The notes: generated by a model from the letters alone, not told the origin. Positions 36,431 through 49,200 are shown, numbered from the stretch's first letter. The stretch is DNA of 64,000 bases from Platycnemis pennipes (GCA_933228895.1 OW121852.1:60802872-60866871); one strand, 5' to 3'. Translations and numbers: made by a program.

Positions 36431-38221
36431 GCCAACGATCCGAGTTTTGGGTCACCTCCTCTAATTACAGCACAAAACAACAGATATAACCAACTCCACC
36501 ACTGACTGAAGGTAACGGTCGTAGTTATTTTCCCCCAGTAGGAACCATCAATATCTCCCACTTTCTTGCAGGGGGTGGTGGTCGGAGGCAATCGCCCCCC
36601 CCCCCTTCGAAAAAATGATTTCAATAATGCATATCGATAGACTGGCTTTTCACTGGAGGGGTGGGGGTAAGAAGGACAAGACTGGTGACTGCCCCCTCAA
36701 ACCTGATGTGTGTGTCCGCCCCTGCTTGCTTGATTTCTTCCTATGTCAAAATGGATGACAAAACTTTTGACCACCGTGCAAGACTTAATCTTCCAACCTC
36801 AAGTTTAGTGCTCAAACAACCATTTCAAATATTCGGGCTTGAATCACGCTCAACCTCGTAAATAGCTTTTGGAATGAAAAACTGTGAAAAAAAGATATTG
36901 TAAGTCGTCATTACGTTTAATTCTCAGAGCGGAATGAAGCACCGCACAGAGACGCCTGATTACGTCACGTTTGTCGATGAAGTTCCTAGCACGCTCAGAA
37001 AGGCCGACGACCGAGTTCTCTCTTTACGTCTTATCTTCTCCCATTACTTCCGGTCACGAAGCTTGACATTTCCCGCTGGTCCTCATCCCTCGTACTTTAC
37101 CGCACAACGCACATGTTCTCTAAGCGACAGCGCGCATCTTTAAATTCAGCAGGACATCTCATCTCCCCCCGAGGTGTCAGACACTGACACTGTCAGTGTC
37201 TGATCGATGCCATTCGCGAATTTTCAAGCCGTGGAAACTCCTCTAGGGCTGTGTTGAACCCTTGCACATACTTTTCAAACCCTTTGTAACCCACAATCAT
37301 GAGTGAAACAACAAGGAAAAAGTTGTTTCTACGTCAAATTCATGTATCGCAAATTTATTAGATCTAGATTTATTGGCAGAGTTCAGCTTTAGGAGCTCCG
37401 ATTGCTAACATTATGTCGCAGTAAGGGGTGCACTCGAACTTTTACGACCGCGAGGAAGGTTGGAAAAAGGTTCGCTAATCCCTACACATGAACTGGACAA
37501 CTTACCCTTTCAGGTAAAAAGGGGAAGTCGGATGCCAGCCCCTCAAGCACTTGCTAAAGAATAATTCGGTTGCCGGAAATTATCTTTGTCCAATGTGCCA
37601 TCATGTAGTAATTTTGGCAGTGGACACTTGCCCGCCTTAAATGCATATCTGTTAGTGGTAAATCAGTGAGCCTTCAAGAACACATATTGTTCATGAGCTT
37701 TTTAATGTGCAGTGCAAAAGTGTTGCTGTGTTAATTCAGCCGCACTGGAGGAGGTTAACTGTGTTCGCAAAGTGTATAATCAAAGAGGACAAACTCATTT
37801 CATGTATAAAACTTTAAGTTTCCGCCTCACCATTCTGTACAAACTACAAATGAGCAGTACTGGAGATGAGTTTACACGTAAGTGCCCGCGTAAATTATTT
37901 ACTATCGACGATGGCGTTTATTCTCGTTTTTAATAAAAAATGAAGAAAATAGGATGATAATTTTTGCAGTGATATAAACCTCAAGAACTTGAGTAAAAAA
38001 GAGGTAATTTTAATAGACGGTATATTTGAATGTTCGACGACATTCTTTCTGCAACTCTTCACTATACATGGGTACGCAAACAGATCGTGTATGTTCCGCT
38101 TGTTTTTTTCTTACGAGCCACCGTAAGAGGGCAGGCCGCCATCAGTGAATACAACATTCTTCTGATTTATCATCAGGACGGTTTTGTTTCATCTTTCATG
38201 TTATTGGAACTGACATTAAAT
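36431..38221. other. Gene-free stretch with a palindrome
   Basis: No gene recognised. It includes a C-rich run at 36594-36604, a GC-richer patch at 36930-37140, and the perfect 27-nt palindrome at 37177. Open frames here are short and unlike any family I know. Confidence 0.3.
37177..37203. repeat. Perfect 27-nt palindrome
   Basis: TCAGACACTGACA and TGTCAGTGTCTGA are exact reverse complements around a single central C. It could form a tight cruciform or hairpin, or be a symmetrical binding site. No gene lies next to it. Confidence 0.85.
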
Positions 38222-38268
38222 CTACAAAATACCCTGAAAACCACCATAAAAGTGTGTGGCAGGGGGTG
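38222..38268 (-). repeat. CACCCCCTGCCACACAC repeat, copy 2 (inverted)
   Basis: Read on the minus strand: CACCCCCTGCCACACACTTT then ATGGTGGTTTTCAGGGTATT, matching the copies at 34285 and 54476 in block order. Confidence 0.6.
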
Positions 38269-38489
38269 AACTTAGACCAAACATGCATTACGTATCATGC
38301 ACAAACATTTGTAATAATATAATACTCTAAACTTCAATTTTAAAAAAGTTAAAAATAGCAAGCATGTAATATCATGCTGTTAGTTGAGTTAGATTTAAGA
38401 TTTTTAGCGTCGTCAGTGAAAATATTATCTTGGAATTTATTTATGAGATAAAGTCTAAATTTCAACCTACGATAGGACAACGATTCCCA

Positions 38490-39270
38490 TTTTAATTCAT
38501 TTAATAGACTGGTCATAGCTGTCGTACCGTCCCTTTACAAATCTTGCCGATATTCGCGACACATGATCGATCTCATTATTTAGGCCTATTTCATGTGGAT
38601 CCCATATACTGGCGGCGTGTTCCAAATGAGATCTAACAAGAGAAAAGCAGCTGATTTCTCGTACATGATCGTCACATTTACCCAGTACTCTTTTGATGAC
38701 TTCCTGTTTACGATTAGCTTGACCCATTACTTCACGCATGTCTTTACCCCAGGAAAGATCATGTGTCAGTCTCATTTCAAGATATTTAATAGATTCCACG
38801 TTTGCTTATTTATCAGTACTTATTTTGTAATTGCTAGGAGGAAAACTATTATCTTTCCAAAAATTCATTACTAAACATTAAAATAATTAATTCTAACTGC
38901 CATGTATATTATATATATATTTTTCAATTTTTTGTAGGCCATCATTTCTTCACCGTTTAGGCATTGAATTTCCCTGTACACTACTACGTCATCAGCTAAC
39001 AGATGAATCTAACCTTTTACCACCTTATTGATATTATTGATGTACAGAAGGAACAAGAGTGAACCTATCACACAACCCTATGGTATGTACATACACCCAA
39101 AGTGACTTCAGTTGCCGAGGAGGTAACACCGTCCAAAAAAATCCTTTGAACGCGATTATGAAGAAAATCATTAATCAATTATATAATATTACTGTCTAAC
39201 CAAAAAGATTTTAATTTCACAATTAGTTTGCTATGAGACACCTGCCAAAAGCTTTCTTGAAAAAATTCTC
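38490..39270 (-). pseudogene. Non-LTR reverse transcriptase fragment, minus strand
   Basis: Read on the minus strand with several frameshifts: AFDxxxH-type remains near 39260, LINDFLHNRVQRIFLDG-like and VTLGV sequence (39090-39180), an INNINKVV block with a LADDVVVY-like catalytic box near 38990, then an intact 100-codon frame at 38497-38799. That frame reads YLEMRLTHDLSWGKDMREV, ANRKQEVIKRVLGKC, FSLVRSHLEHAASIWDPHE and RISARFVKGRY, the typical C-terminal thumb region of CR1/jockey-like RTs. It is a dead copy. Several frame corrections are implied, so only the block order is claimed. Confidence 0.75.
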
Positions 39271-39326
39271 TTTTGTTACCACTGTGACTATAATCGAACA
39301 ATCGAAGCGAATGGTACGGTGTAATA

Positions 39327-39399
39327 CGCCCAGTGTGGGGCTCGAACTCGCGACTCTGAGAATAAGAGTCTCATACTCTACCTACTGATCTAGTCGGGC
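39327..39399 (-). pseudogene. tRNA-Lys(CUU)-like pseudogene
   Basis: The 73-nt minus-strand sequence matches tRNA-Lys(CUU) closely in the D arm (CAGTAGGTAGAG), the anticodon stem TGAGA/TCTCA with loop CTCTTAT, and a B box GTTCGAGCCCC. The acceptor stem has two mismatches at its inner end, the T stem pairs poorly, and the loop has U instead of A at position 38. It is most likely a decayed gene or a retroposed copy. Confidence 0.7.
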
Positions 39400-39689
39400 A
39401 ACTTGCGGATAATAGAGCAAAAATATGGCAAAATCTTAAGAACTGTGAAAGGAGACAACTTGGTTTGGATAAGGAAACTAGGCAGAAACAGTAGTTTATT
39501 AACGATGAAATTGTTCACTTTAAAAATGGACACATTGATAGTAGGACGTTTTCAAAATATGTTCCACTTATTCAATTCGTTCGATTTTTTTACATTTGGG
39601 TCCATTTCCATCTTGATATTCTCTACTGTAACTGTATTTAAAATTTGAATTACATTTATGCGATATGATTAGTTCCACGTGAATGGAAA

Positions 39690-40275
39690 TTCAGAATGAT
39701 TTGCGGTTGTTGTTGGCGAGTTATAGGCGCCGAAAAACTGATATTTTTAGCCCTTTCGGAAAAGTGGGCGTGGTGCAACCTCTAACGTATATCGACTTCG
39801 TCCAATCACTGAGCCCGCGAAGCTACTTCGCCTTATCGCAAAGGGGGGACACAGCTGACTACCAATCGGAGCAGTTACGACAGCATCTGTGCGAGCAGAC
39901 CTTCCGAGAACTCCCCTCCACTCCCTCCCCATAAGAGCAGTCAAGGACGGGTGTTATCAGAGCAGCTTTTTCGGTGGAAGTCACCTTTTGCTTATTTTAA
40001 TTTTTGATTTATGAGTGAATGGTTGTGGTTAGAAGATTAATTTTTTCACTAAATTTCTTTTTTCGTTTCCATCTAACAATTCCGTGTACAAAATTGAGAT
40101 TTCGGTTCCGAGTAAACGCCCCCGTTGGGTGGGTTAGTTGGAGCGGTTCACCAATTAAGCACTCAAATAGGGCCTCGGGTTTCATTGCAACAAATATATC
40201 TCCGACACGGCCGGGATTCGAACCCTTTAACTCGAGATGGGACGCTAGTATTATAGTCACCGTACTGACACGAAG
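39690..40275 (-). mobile_element. Long tRNA-headed repeat, copy in intergenic DNA
   Basis: Read on the minus strand from 40275, the head has TGACTATAATACTAG (A-box-like) and GGGTTCGAATCCCGGCC (B box). It then passes into GGGGGCGTTTACTCGGAACC and about 400 bp that includes AACCACAACCATTCACT, AAAAAGCTGCT, TTCTCGGAAGGTCTGCTCGC, GCGATAAGGCGAAGTAGCTT and CACGCCCACTTTTCCG. The same 400 bp occur in plus orientation at 57190-57640. Open frames on both strands here are incidental. Confidence 0.7.
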
Positions 40276-40689
40276 GAAATGAGATGTTGAAGAGAATGAT
40301 GGAAGATAGAATGCAAGGAAATGGGTGAAGAGGGAGGGGTTACTGTTATTGAGCTGGGCACTAAAATTTCTGAGCTAAGGAATGGAATATGGCAAGGTAG
40401 GTACATGTAGAGGGAAAATAACGATGAAAAGGCCATCTAACCAGCAACACTCACCTTTGATCGGTATGGTTCCTTATAGAATTATAAAGGAACTGATACA
40501 TAATAATGATAACTGAATTATTTTGTACAGCTGACTTTGCTTCAATAGTTTCTATACAATCGCGAAAAGACCGCTGTCAATCAGAAGAATTAAAATTGAT
40601 CATGCCTTGTTCTCCTCTGCCTAATCTCTGGATGGCAAACCTAGGACTAAGAAGACATCTCTTACATTTAAAATCAATGAACAACACAA

Positions 40690-40770
40690 ATACCCATCAC
40701 CCGGAAAGAGAAAATCCTCGTCGGGTGGGACTAGAACCCGAGACATCGAAATTCACCCGTCGCCACCGCC
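40690..40770 (-). mobile_element. Possible tRNA-derived SINE fragment
   Basis: On the minus strand CGGGTTCTAGTCCCACCC is a B-box-like sequence, followed by CCGACGAGGATTTT and GGGTATTTGTGTTGTTC, wording common in arthropod tRNA-derived SINEs. It lies immediately 3' of the tRNA-Ser gene and its 3' part resembles that tRNA's end. Confidence 0.35.
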
Positions 40771-40784
40771 ACCACAAAAAAATT

Positions 40785-40866
40785 CGACGAGGATGGGATT
40801 CGAACCCACGCGTGCAGAGCACATTGGATTAGCAGTCCAACGCCTTAACCACTCGGCCACCTCGTC
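40785..40866 (-). tRNA. tRNA-Ser(GCU)
   Basis: 82 nt including the discriminator base G. The acceptor stem GACGAGG/CCTCGTC is a perfect 7 bp. The D arm region is GCCGAGTGGTTAAGGC, the anticodon arm TTGGACTGCTAATCCAA with loop CTGCTAA and anticodon GCU. A long variable arm TGTGCTCTGCACGC and T arm GTGGGTTCGAATCCCAT follow. The long variable arm is specific to serine (and leucine) tRNAs. A run of seven T on the minus strand (40776-40782) just after the 3' end is a proper RNA polymerase III terminator. No intron. It looks functional. Confidence 0.96.
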
Positions 40867-43315
40867 ACAATGATAAGGTGATGGAAGGCAGAAACGTGAA
40901 CGGCCGCTACGCGATCAACCAGCACGCCCACCGTTCACGTGCTCTGTCCTAGAGCAGCTAGGCCAGTGAGCTAGGCGACTCTCCCCTCCTTTCCCCACTC
41001 TTCCCTCTCTTTCTATGGCTAGCCCTAGGCAGCTAGTCCAACTTGGCCCCGCCCCCCGCCACTGCGGAGAACGGCAGCTGGCCTCGCCGCGCGGTGGAAT
41101 CCCCTTGGTGAAGCATGAGGCCGTAGAAGCGGCATGAGTACCTTCTACCGTCCTATTCGCGCCTATGCCTCGTAACTTCATTTCTGTCATCGCGGGAACG
41201 GCGGGAACCTTCTTCTCGTCCTAGTACAGCGGCTTCTATCCTCCATGAGATGCGTCTCAGAATGAGAGCACAAGACGGTTCACGCGTATGATCAAGAAGA
41301 GCCCGTTGGTACCCAGTTAATGGTGTCGTTCAACTTTTACGGTGACGTCAACCGAGCCAGACTGGTGTATGATCTTTGATCATCCCGAAAATATGTGCCG
41401 AAGGAATTAAAACAGCAACAAATGCCATAAAAGTTCGTCACCTGCGGAAGGATAAAAATAAAGCTGAAACTGATACGATACTCATTTACCTCTTCGAAAC
41501 ATTCATATGTAAATAATAACCGCTATGGTGTTTCCTAAATTTGAGTTTTTAGTGCATTAAGTGCAGAATATATTATCATCTTCCACCTCAGAGGATTGGC
41601 ATGTAACGAACAATGTAAGATGTGCTTGACTGGATATTTGATACATGTCCGTCCTTATGTCACTTACAAAAAAACACACTACTGCAAACGTAACCTTACT
41701 GAATTGCTCAACACTACCGCGGTCGTACTATACATTACGGCCATTAACCCATTAGCCGCAAACAATAAACAATTGGTGCGCACTACAAATTTAGATTGCA
41801 GCAATACTGAGCGAAATAGTAATCTAGTCGGCTACATTAAAGCCGAAAGACCTTCCCGAGAGGGAGGGCGCTCGGCTGCCTTCGAGCAGTGAGCTGATCT
41901 AGGAGTCTAGGCTAGGAAAGTAGTGATCGAGGAGATGCACAGAGCGACCTCCTGCTACCTTCTGCGCGCCGTGTGAAGCTAGACACGTTTCACTTGCAAA
42001 ATACCATCATAGATCCTAGACGAGTCACGGCGACCATAGTGGAAATGTATTAGTTCTTTCTAGGAAAGATATGGTCGTTGGAAATGCATCTTACCGCGGC
42101 GATTAGGCGAAATACAAGCTATCTCGACTTGGCGCTAAACTTCGAAAATATTTACTGACGATCGTTCGATTGTATCTTCATGTTTTTTCTTTCCGAGTGC
42201 AACACTTCAAGCGTGACTTTCTCATGCATTATCGCTGGAAATATTAGGAGAGTGGGAATAGTTATGAATGATGCGTGTCCAAATTTTCAAAATCAGGGAC
42301 CGATTTTCGGCAAGCAGTCAGTACAATCACGATAATGCCATTTGCAACCTAAAATATGTGTCTTCCATAGAGAAAGAGACGGCAACGACTCTGCAAAAAA
42401 GAATATGAAGTTCCTCAAATAAAGTATTGTACATTTTGTAATAACTACCAGCTATTTCATTACATGCCAAATAAATGAACCCAAAAATTTTTACCTCTAA
42501 TCGGTAACATGTTCAATTTATTTAATGCACACGGCTGAGCTTTTCTTTGGCTACTTCATTTTGTTAATGTCACCACCTATGTAATATTTTAATCCACGGA
42601 CTAATGTTTACACGTCCCACGTTTAAAATCTAATGCATGGTACTTACTTCATTCCATTTTTTGTGAACAAGGTTTTGAAAAGCCCTGCTATACTTCTCAA
42701 AACTTTGAGCGTCAATTTTGTGGGTACAAGAGATCCTTATCCGTGACTCATTTTAGTTGTTATTTTTGTTAAAAAAGATAGTACTGCCCATGAACACTAC
42801 ATATGGGGTTTCCTATGATGTTTATATCTTTATTTTCAGCACGATCGTTGCACAAGGGGCCTTGATTATGAAAATGGATGCCATTTCACCTTCTAGAAAT
42901 TTTACAGGTATTAATTTAAATTTTCGGCGCCACAGAGAATATTCTAATAGCAGGAGTTTTACATATGTCAAGACGCGAAATAATTCAAAATCATTACACT
43001 TTATGAATGGATGGGGTTATGCAATTTAAAAACATAGAGCGAAATTTCGAAACAATTAATTCTTAAGCGATACAAACCTTCTCAGCTGCATAAATACAGT
43101 ATGTGGTTCGGAGATATAGCCGTTAGAATTGATATGAAGGGAGCATTAACAGCTTAGGCAGAGGAAATCAACACCAGAGAGGTTACAGATAATTGAGGGC
43201 CAGATGAAACATGGACTCCAACACCCCAGAGAGGGAATGGCAAAAGCTTGTCTCCCATATTTTCTATCCATCTATCTGCTGGAATGTTCCTGCAAAAGCT
43301 TGAAAGAAACAGCAG
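40867..43315. other. Gene-free stretch right of tRNA-Ser
   Basis: The first 300 bases are markedly GC- and CpG-richer than the rest, with one open minus-strand frame (40915-41190) that matches nothing known to me. The remainder is AT-rich, with no recognisable gene or repeat. Confidence 0.3.
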
Positions 43316-43319
43316 AAAA

Positions 43320-43515
43320 GCTATTACAGATACTAGGGTAAATTATGAAAGGGAGTAATTGCAATAAAATGACTGGAGAAAAACATGGGATTTTTATACC
43401 AGAATATAAAACAAATGTTTAAGAAGGCCTGAAGGATGTAGAATGACTTCGAAGAGAAGCCAAAATTCTACTCCATGTCAGCAGATTTCCAAAAATAAAA
43501 AAAGCAAAAAAATGT
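43320..43515 (+). repeat. Direct repeat, copy 1
   Basis: Blocks AGGGTAAATTATGAAA, AGTAATTGCAATAAAATGAC, TTTATACCAGAATATAAAAC and ATTTCCAAAAATAAAA recur in the same order and orientation at 45425-45608. Overall similarity is about 80% by eye. No coding capacity. Confidence 0.75.
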
Positions 43516-43734
43516 CGAGTGTCACCTTCACCTAGTTAGAAAATACGATGCATGACAGAGTGAAGTCACACATTAACATTTCAGGAATTGAATCTGAATA
43601 ATGGACGAATTCCATCAAAGAAATAGGTGGTGAAAGAATATAAGATGAATAGAAAGTGTTGTTACTATTGTCAGGGGTGTTGGAACTATTTTCCCTGGGG
43701 GGGCCAACCTTGAAAATGGCCTGCATTTTATAGG

Positions 43735-43905
43735 AGGGGTTAGAGACTAGAATTTCGATAAAAGAGCATATATGCTAATATATTAAGATGAGAGAATGTG
43801 TCAGAAAGCACCCACTTCGACTGAAAGGGCCCAGGGCAAATTCTAGGGGAGGGGGGGGGGGGGGCTCTTCTGCCCCCCACTTCCGACACCGCTGACTATT
43901 GCACA
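43735..43905 (-). repeat. Interspersed repeat, copy B (inverted)
   Basis: The reverse complement reads AGCGGTGTCGGAAGTGGGGG, a long G/C homopolymer run, GAATTTGCCCTGGGCCCTTT and TTCTGACACATTCTCTCA. It matches the copy at 4632-4800 block by block but lies in the opposite orientation. Confidence 0.5.
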
Positions 43906-45424
43906 ATCAAGGGAGGAACCAGTGATTTTAATATTCATCTTATCAACTAGAATACATTGGATAATACTGAGAGAATCAATGCAATGACATCATATGAGCT
44001 AATAGAAGCACTCACAAACTTTGTTGGTACTGGTTTGTAAATTCAGAATTAAATTGCGCAGTTTGAAGCAACATGCATTCATTCAATCACGAATGAAAAA
44101 GTTTTGTTTTTGCAAAGGTCTCCTGCATAACACAGTTGTTATAAGAAAGCAGAGCCAAATGAAAATAATGGATGTAGACAAAGATACAAGCAATATAGGT
44201 GCTCTATGAGCAAAATAAGTAAAGGTCGATTTGAACATGAGAATGGGTTTGTAGAGGGTGAGGAGTATGTGGTACAACAAGAGTGCCCCCACACTTCCAA
44301 TAAACACAGCAATTATGCATTAGTATCAAAAGCTTAAATGCATCTTTAGTTTCTGTTGACGGCAGTTGAAGTATCTGTTGTAATTATTTCTGTACCATAG
44401 AGAGAGCAAAAAATATAGAAATTGTATAGATGAATTCATGTAAGCATATTTACCATCAAGTGATTTGTTAGTTTGAGCATATTTCCAAGCAATTCACTGC
44501 CTAACATGATGCATGTTTTACTGTGTATCTTTCCATGTAGTAAAAAAGTCTCATGCTAAACAGCCATTAAGGACAGGCTTCTATGACACACTCTTGACTC
44601 AATGAGGAGCCAGTATAATGTCAAAGCTAAAGATAGTTCTGATCATTGAAACTGGTTGAATTAATTTCTAAATGTTTGCTAAACATAATAGAGAGCTCTG
44701 AATTTTAAATTAAGTTTAGGAACTTCTTCTAAGGATCAGTGATTATTTCTAGTTTTAAGATACTTGGATACAGAATTGGGTCAAAGTTGTTGAAATGCAG
44801 GGCAGGTCCTAGGCATTTTTCAAGTGTAAGTGAACTATAATTTCAGCACTCCCTCCCCCTCCTGCCCAGAAATGCCCTAAGGAGTTTACATGTTCACCTC
44901 TAAGTGTAGCATTACAATTGATGGGTATGTGTACATGTGATGATACGTACCTATGGTTTTGCAGACACATTAATTTGTACAATTAAGTATACACATGATT
45001 AATCTCATATGCATTTTCTTTCTCTTGCCTTTGTTGACAAAATTCTGTGCATTTTGGGTCTATACATTTTGAGGTCTTGTCGGGGCCTTTGGTGCCCTTC
45101 TGGCCTACCTGCCAGCACCCTATGTGGCCGCATAGTTCGCTCACATCTTGGTCTGGGCCCGTAGAAATGCTACCTTTTTTTATAATTATATTGATAAAAA
45201 AGTTTCTCTGTTTATAGTAGCCCACAACATAAATTCAAAATAAATATCTGATGAATGTAAAAAATACACAATAGATTTTTAATAAAGTAAAGGCATCCAA
45301 GTAGGTAACTACATTGCTGTTTAGTTAACTGTGCTACCATTTTCTCATAAACTGAACTGACAGAAACTGCACGTATAATGAACACTATGGTACTCAAAAT
45401 CGGCAGTTTTAAACATTAAACAGT

Positions 45425-45608
45425 TTAAATCAGATATTAGGGTAAGTTATGAAAAGAGTAATTGCACTAAAATGACATGGAACATTTATACCAGAATATA
45501 AAACAAATCTTGCAGAAGGTCTCAAGGATGTGTAACAGCTTCTAGGAGAAGCAAAAATCTACCTTAAATCAGCATATTTCCAAAAATAAAACAAGCAAAA
45601 AAATGCAG
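45425..45608 (+). repeat. Direct repeat, copy 2
   Basis: Partner of 43320-43515, with AGGGTAAGTTATGAAAAGAG, GCACTAAAATGACATGG, TTTATACCAGAATATAAAAC and TTTCCAAAAATAAAACAAGC. The two copies are 2.1 kb apart with unrelated sequence between. They are either members of an interspersed family or an old local duplication. The 650 bp from here to SDR2 show nothing else recognisable. Confidence 0.75.
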
Positions 45609-46256
45609 TGCCACTACATATGTATGGTGATATGATACACTTATACTGAGTTTATCAACTGCTAACATGGCTAATGTAGATATGCTGTCAAAGTAATTGA
45701 TTTATGAATTTAAAAAATGGAGCATGTCTGATATTAGCTGGTGTAATTGTATATGGTAAGATGTTAAGTATAAAGTATTATAATGACTGATTTCATTGAA
45801 AGTAAAAGGAGAAAATAATGTATAACACATTTCATATGCATGATAAGCATAATAGAGAATCATCAGAAAAACTAGAGGTAGCACATATCCTTTACCTCAA
45901 CTCAAGGAGTAAATAAACAATTAGTATAAGCAACCTTGAATTACTAGAAAGCAATAGTAGTCAGTTGAATGAATTGTTCTCCATAGCAACATGCTAAACA
46001 ACAATAATAATTGTAGCACATTTTGATTCTGAAAACTGCTAATCATAGGTAAGAGTATGTCTTTTTTGCACAATCATATTCATTTGCATGCCATACTTAC
46101 TGAATTGGAAAAAAAAACATAAACAGCTTCATTTATAGAGCAAAACTCGGGAACTGTTTAACAACTTGAGTGATGTGTGCAAAATAACTGTTTTCAGCCC
46201 ATGGTACAATAATCATCTAACAACAGCTGGCAGACAATATTCTGTTGCATACATGA

Positions 46257-49200
46257 ATGATGCAGCCTTTCAAGAAATTAGGCCTTCGGCTATTACCATG
46301 CCGGGGGAATTTTCTGCAAGCTTGCATGAAACAGCCTAACTCAGGAAAATTCAAAACATCCCACCCACTCATAAAATATGCATTGAATAACCAGAAGAGA
46401 GGTATTCATCATGCCTCCATTCCTACAGGTAAATATCTAAATATTGTGTATTTTTATTAATAAAAAACTCTCAAGCTATTTGTGAGCTTTAATTTTCTTA
46501 CAACTACTCTTCAATTTCAGTTTCAAATCTTCCAACACCAAGCAATATATCTCCATCCAGAACATATGCTCTGAGCACTGAGGCACTAATGGATCCAAAT
46601 GGTAAGGTTGCCATTGTTACAGGGGCAGCAACAGGAACAGGCTACAGTATTTCTAAAAGACTTCTCTGCTTTGGAGTAAAGGTACCTACTTCTTTTAATT
46701 CCAGTATGAATTATTTGCATACTTAATGTGAGCAAGTAGTAGGCAATGCACATTTTGTTTGCAGGTTCTATTGGTAGATATTGATGGACCAGCTGGTCAA
46801 AAGGCTGCTCACATCCTGGGAGAACAATTTGGCCAAGGGAGTGTACAGTTTTATCATGGTGATGTAGCTTCTGAAGGTCATATACATGGTGAGGAGGTGG
46901 TATTCATTCCAGGTCTTGTAGAGAAATAGCATAAATTTAAAAGTTGTAAGAGTAATATTAATTTAGTTTTTCATCCAGCATGTCCCTCATTGGAATACTT
47001 TTCAACATCCAAACACTCAATTAGAAGGTTATCAATAAAATATAATAAAATAACTACCTATCCTTTAAAATCATTCTAATTGAAGCAAATTCTATTTCAA
47101 ATGCATAGCCCTGAATTATTATCTGGCATATATTTACAAAACCCTTATAAAATATGCAAGATTGTAATGGTTATAAATTAGGAATTCTTATTTAAATAAA
47201 AAAAACTGATCTAACAATAAAACATTTAAACTCTACCTTATTTAAGAGCTTCATTCACATGGAGCTATTTTGCTTGCAGAAATTTGCAGTCTAGATCCTT
47301 TTTCCACCACAATGCATTACAATATATGTATGATACCATACACACTTAGACCTCTCTAAAAATAAAATTATCTACTTCAACATGATAAGAGTCACTAGAG
47401 AAAAGCAAATGCATAGTAAATTAACTTTTAACGAAATTAGTTGATAAAGTAAAAAGGAAGGAAAAATACATGATATCCTTGTACTGAATTGAGAACAAGT
47501 AATGTGAAGCAATCAATCAATTTACACAATGCCTACTCACAAAACTATCTTTCAGCCTTTTTCAGAAAATGCTATGACTGTTTTGGAGCAGTAAATATCC
47601 TCATAAACCATGCCAGTGTAATGGATGCTAGTAATTGGTGTGGAGAATCTGATATAAACTTTGTAAGTAGGTAGTTATAAGACTGTAACATTTAACAAGA
47701 TTTGCAACTTATGGGCATAAACAGTAAAGCCCGAATCACACGATCATTTTTCTCGTCCGTTTAAAGGGATCATTTAAGCTTTAGTTTTCAGGGACCGCAA
47801 AAATGATAGCTCAAGCTATCATTTCACTGCTCACACGATCATTTTTGCCGTCCCTTCTCGTATCATTTCTGTTCGCGAGATACGGTAAACAACTTCGTAA
47901 CTATGGATTATTTACACCGTCGTCGACAGCTTTTGGCTGCAGCTAAACGATACTTTCAGAATGTGCGCTGTGATTGGCTAAATGACAGGCCGAGGGACGG
48001 AAAAAAGGACGTGCTCAAATGACGAAAAAAGGGATAGCGATCCCTATCATTGCCGCTATCCATGAAGTGATCAAGTCAGACGATCATTTTTAAGCTATCA
48101 TTTGAGCTATCCCTGAAAAGGGACGTAAAAAATGATCGTGTGATTCAGGCTTAACCAGTATTTACAAATTTTAAAATATGATCAAATATACCTCTCCATA
48201 CAATACTTTGGTTGATTGGCCTGATTTATATTCTAATAAAAAGAGTAATTGCATTCAATCTAGTTCATTAAAAATTGAAATAGTTGTCTATTCAGTTAAT
48301 AAGTTAGAAATAATTTATTGAAACAAAAACAAGTAGGTATATTAATATTGTTTATTTTTAGGAAATGTTACTGGAAAACATTTTCTTAAAAATATATTAC
48401 AAATATTACCAGCGCAGTCAATTAGAATATGGAACAAAAGGTATAAAATTTATATTTTTAACTTGAACAGCTATTTATTTCATTCCACAACATATGCATA
48501 GATTATTAGTATTCAAAACTGATAATGCAATGTGCCTTATGATAAACAAATGATTTATATTGAGTGGAAAAGCATTGGTGTTGCACCCTAGTAAATAAAT
48601 GACATGAATGAAATCACAAATCCATGTATAATTTGTCTGTCTAAATATACCTACATTTATTTAATAGAAAATCCGTGATAAATTAGAAATGACTGTTGCC
48701 TGAAGGCATTTTTAATGGTAATTATAATCAGCAATACACATTTAAGTTAATAATTCATAAGTGTTGATTAAAAGCTTGTCATTGGCACAATAGTTTCAAG
48801 AGCTTGAGTCTACCTGCCACAATAATAATATCATTACAGGCCACTAGACACAAAAAGATATCTCTTACGATAATAAGATGCATCATTTGTGATAATTTCT
48901 GTAGAATATTGACCTTAAAATACACAATTCTACACAATTAACCTTTTATTTCTCTTTTATTTGTACCATTCTCAAAGCTGAATATGTAGTACCCACTTAA
49001 ATTATGAAAAATAAATGATACTGTTGAAGCAATTTCCACTGCCAAAAATCATTATCTAACTAATATCAAATGCCTGTATACAATGATTTCATAGTTATTG
49101 AGTACTTCAACAGTAACTTCTTTTTATTTTCAATATAGATTTTAGCTAATTATTCACAAAATTTTACCTACATTATGAAATATCTTCATATTTTAAGGGT

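Noticed and set aside
44983..45225. 80-codon minus-strand frame with several Cys
   Set aside because: No zinc-finger spacing or family match; no flanking exon signals.
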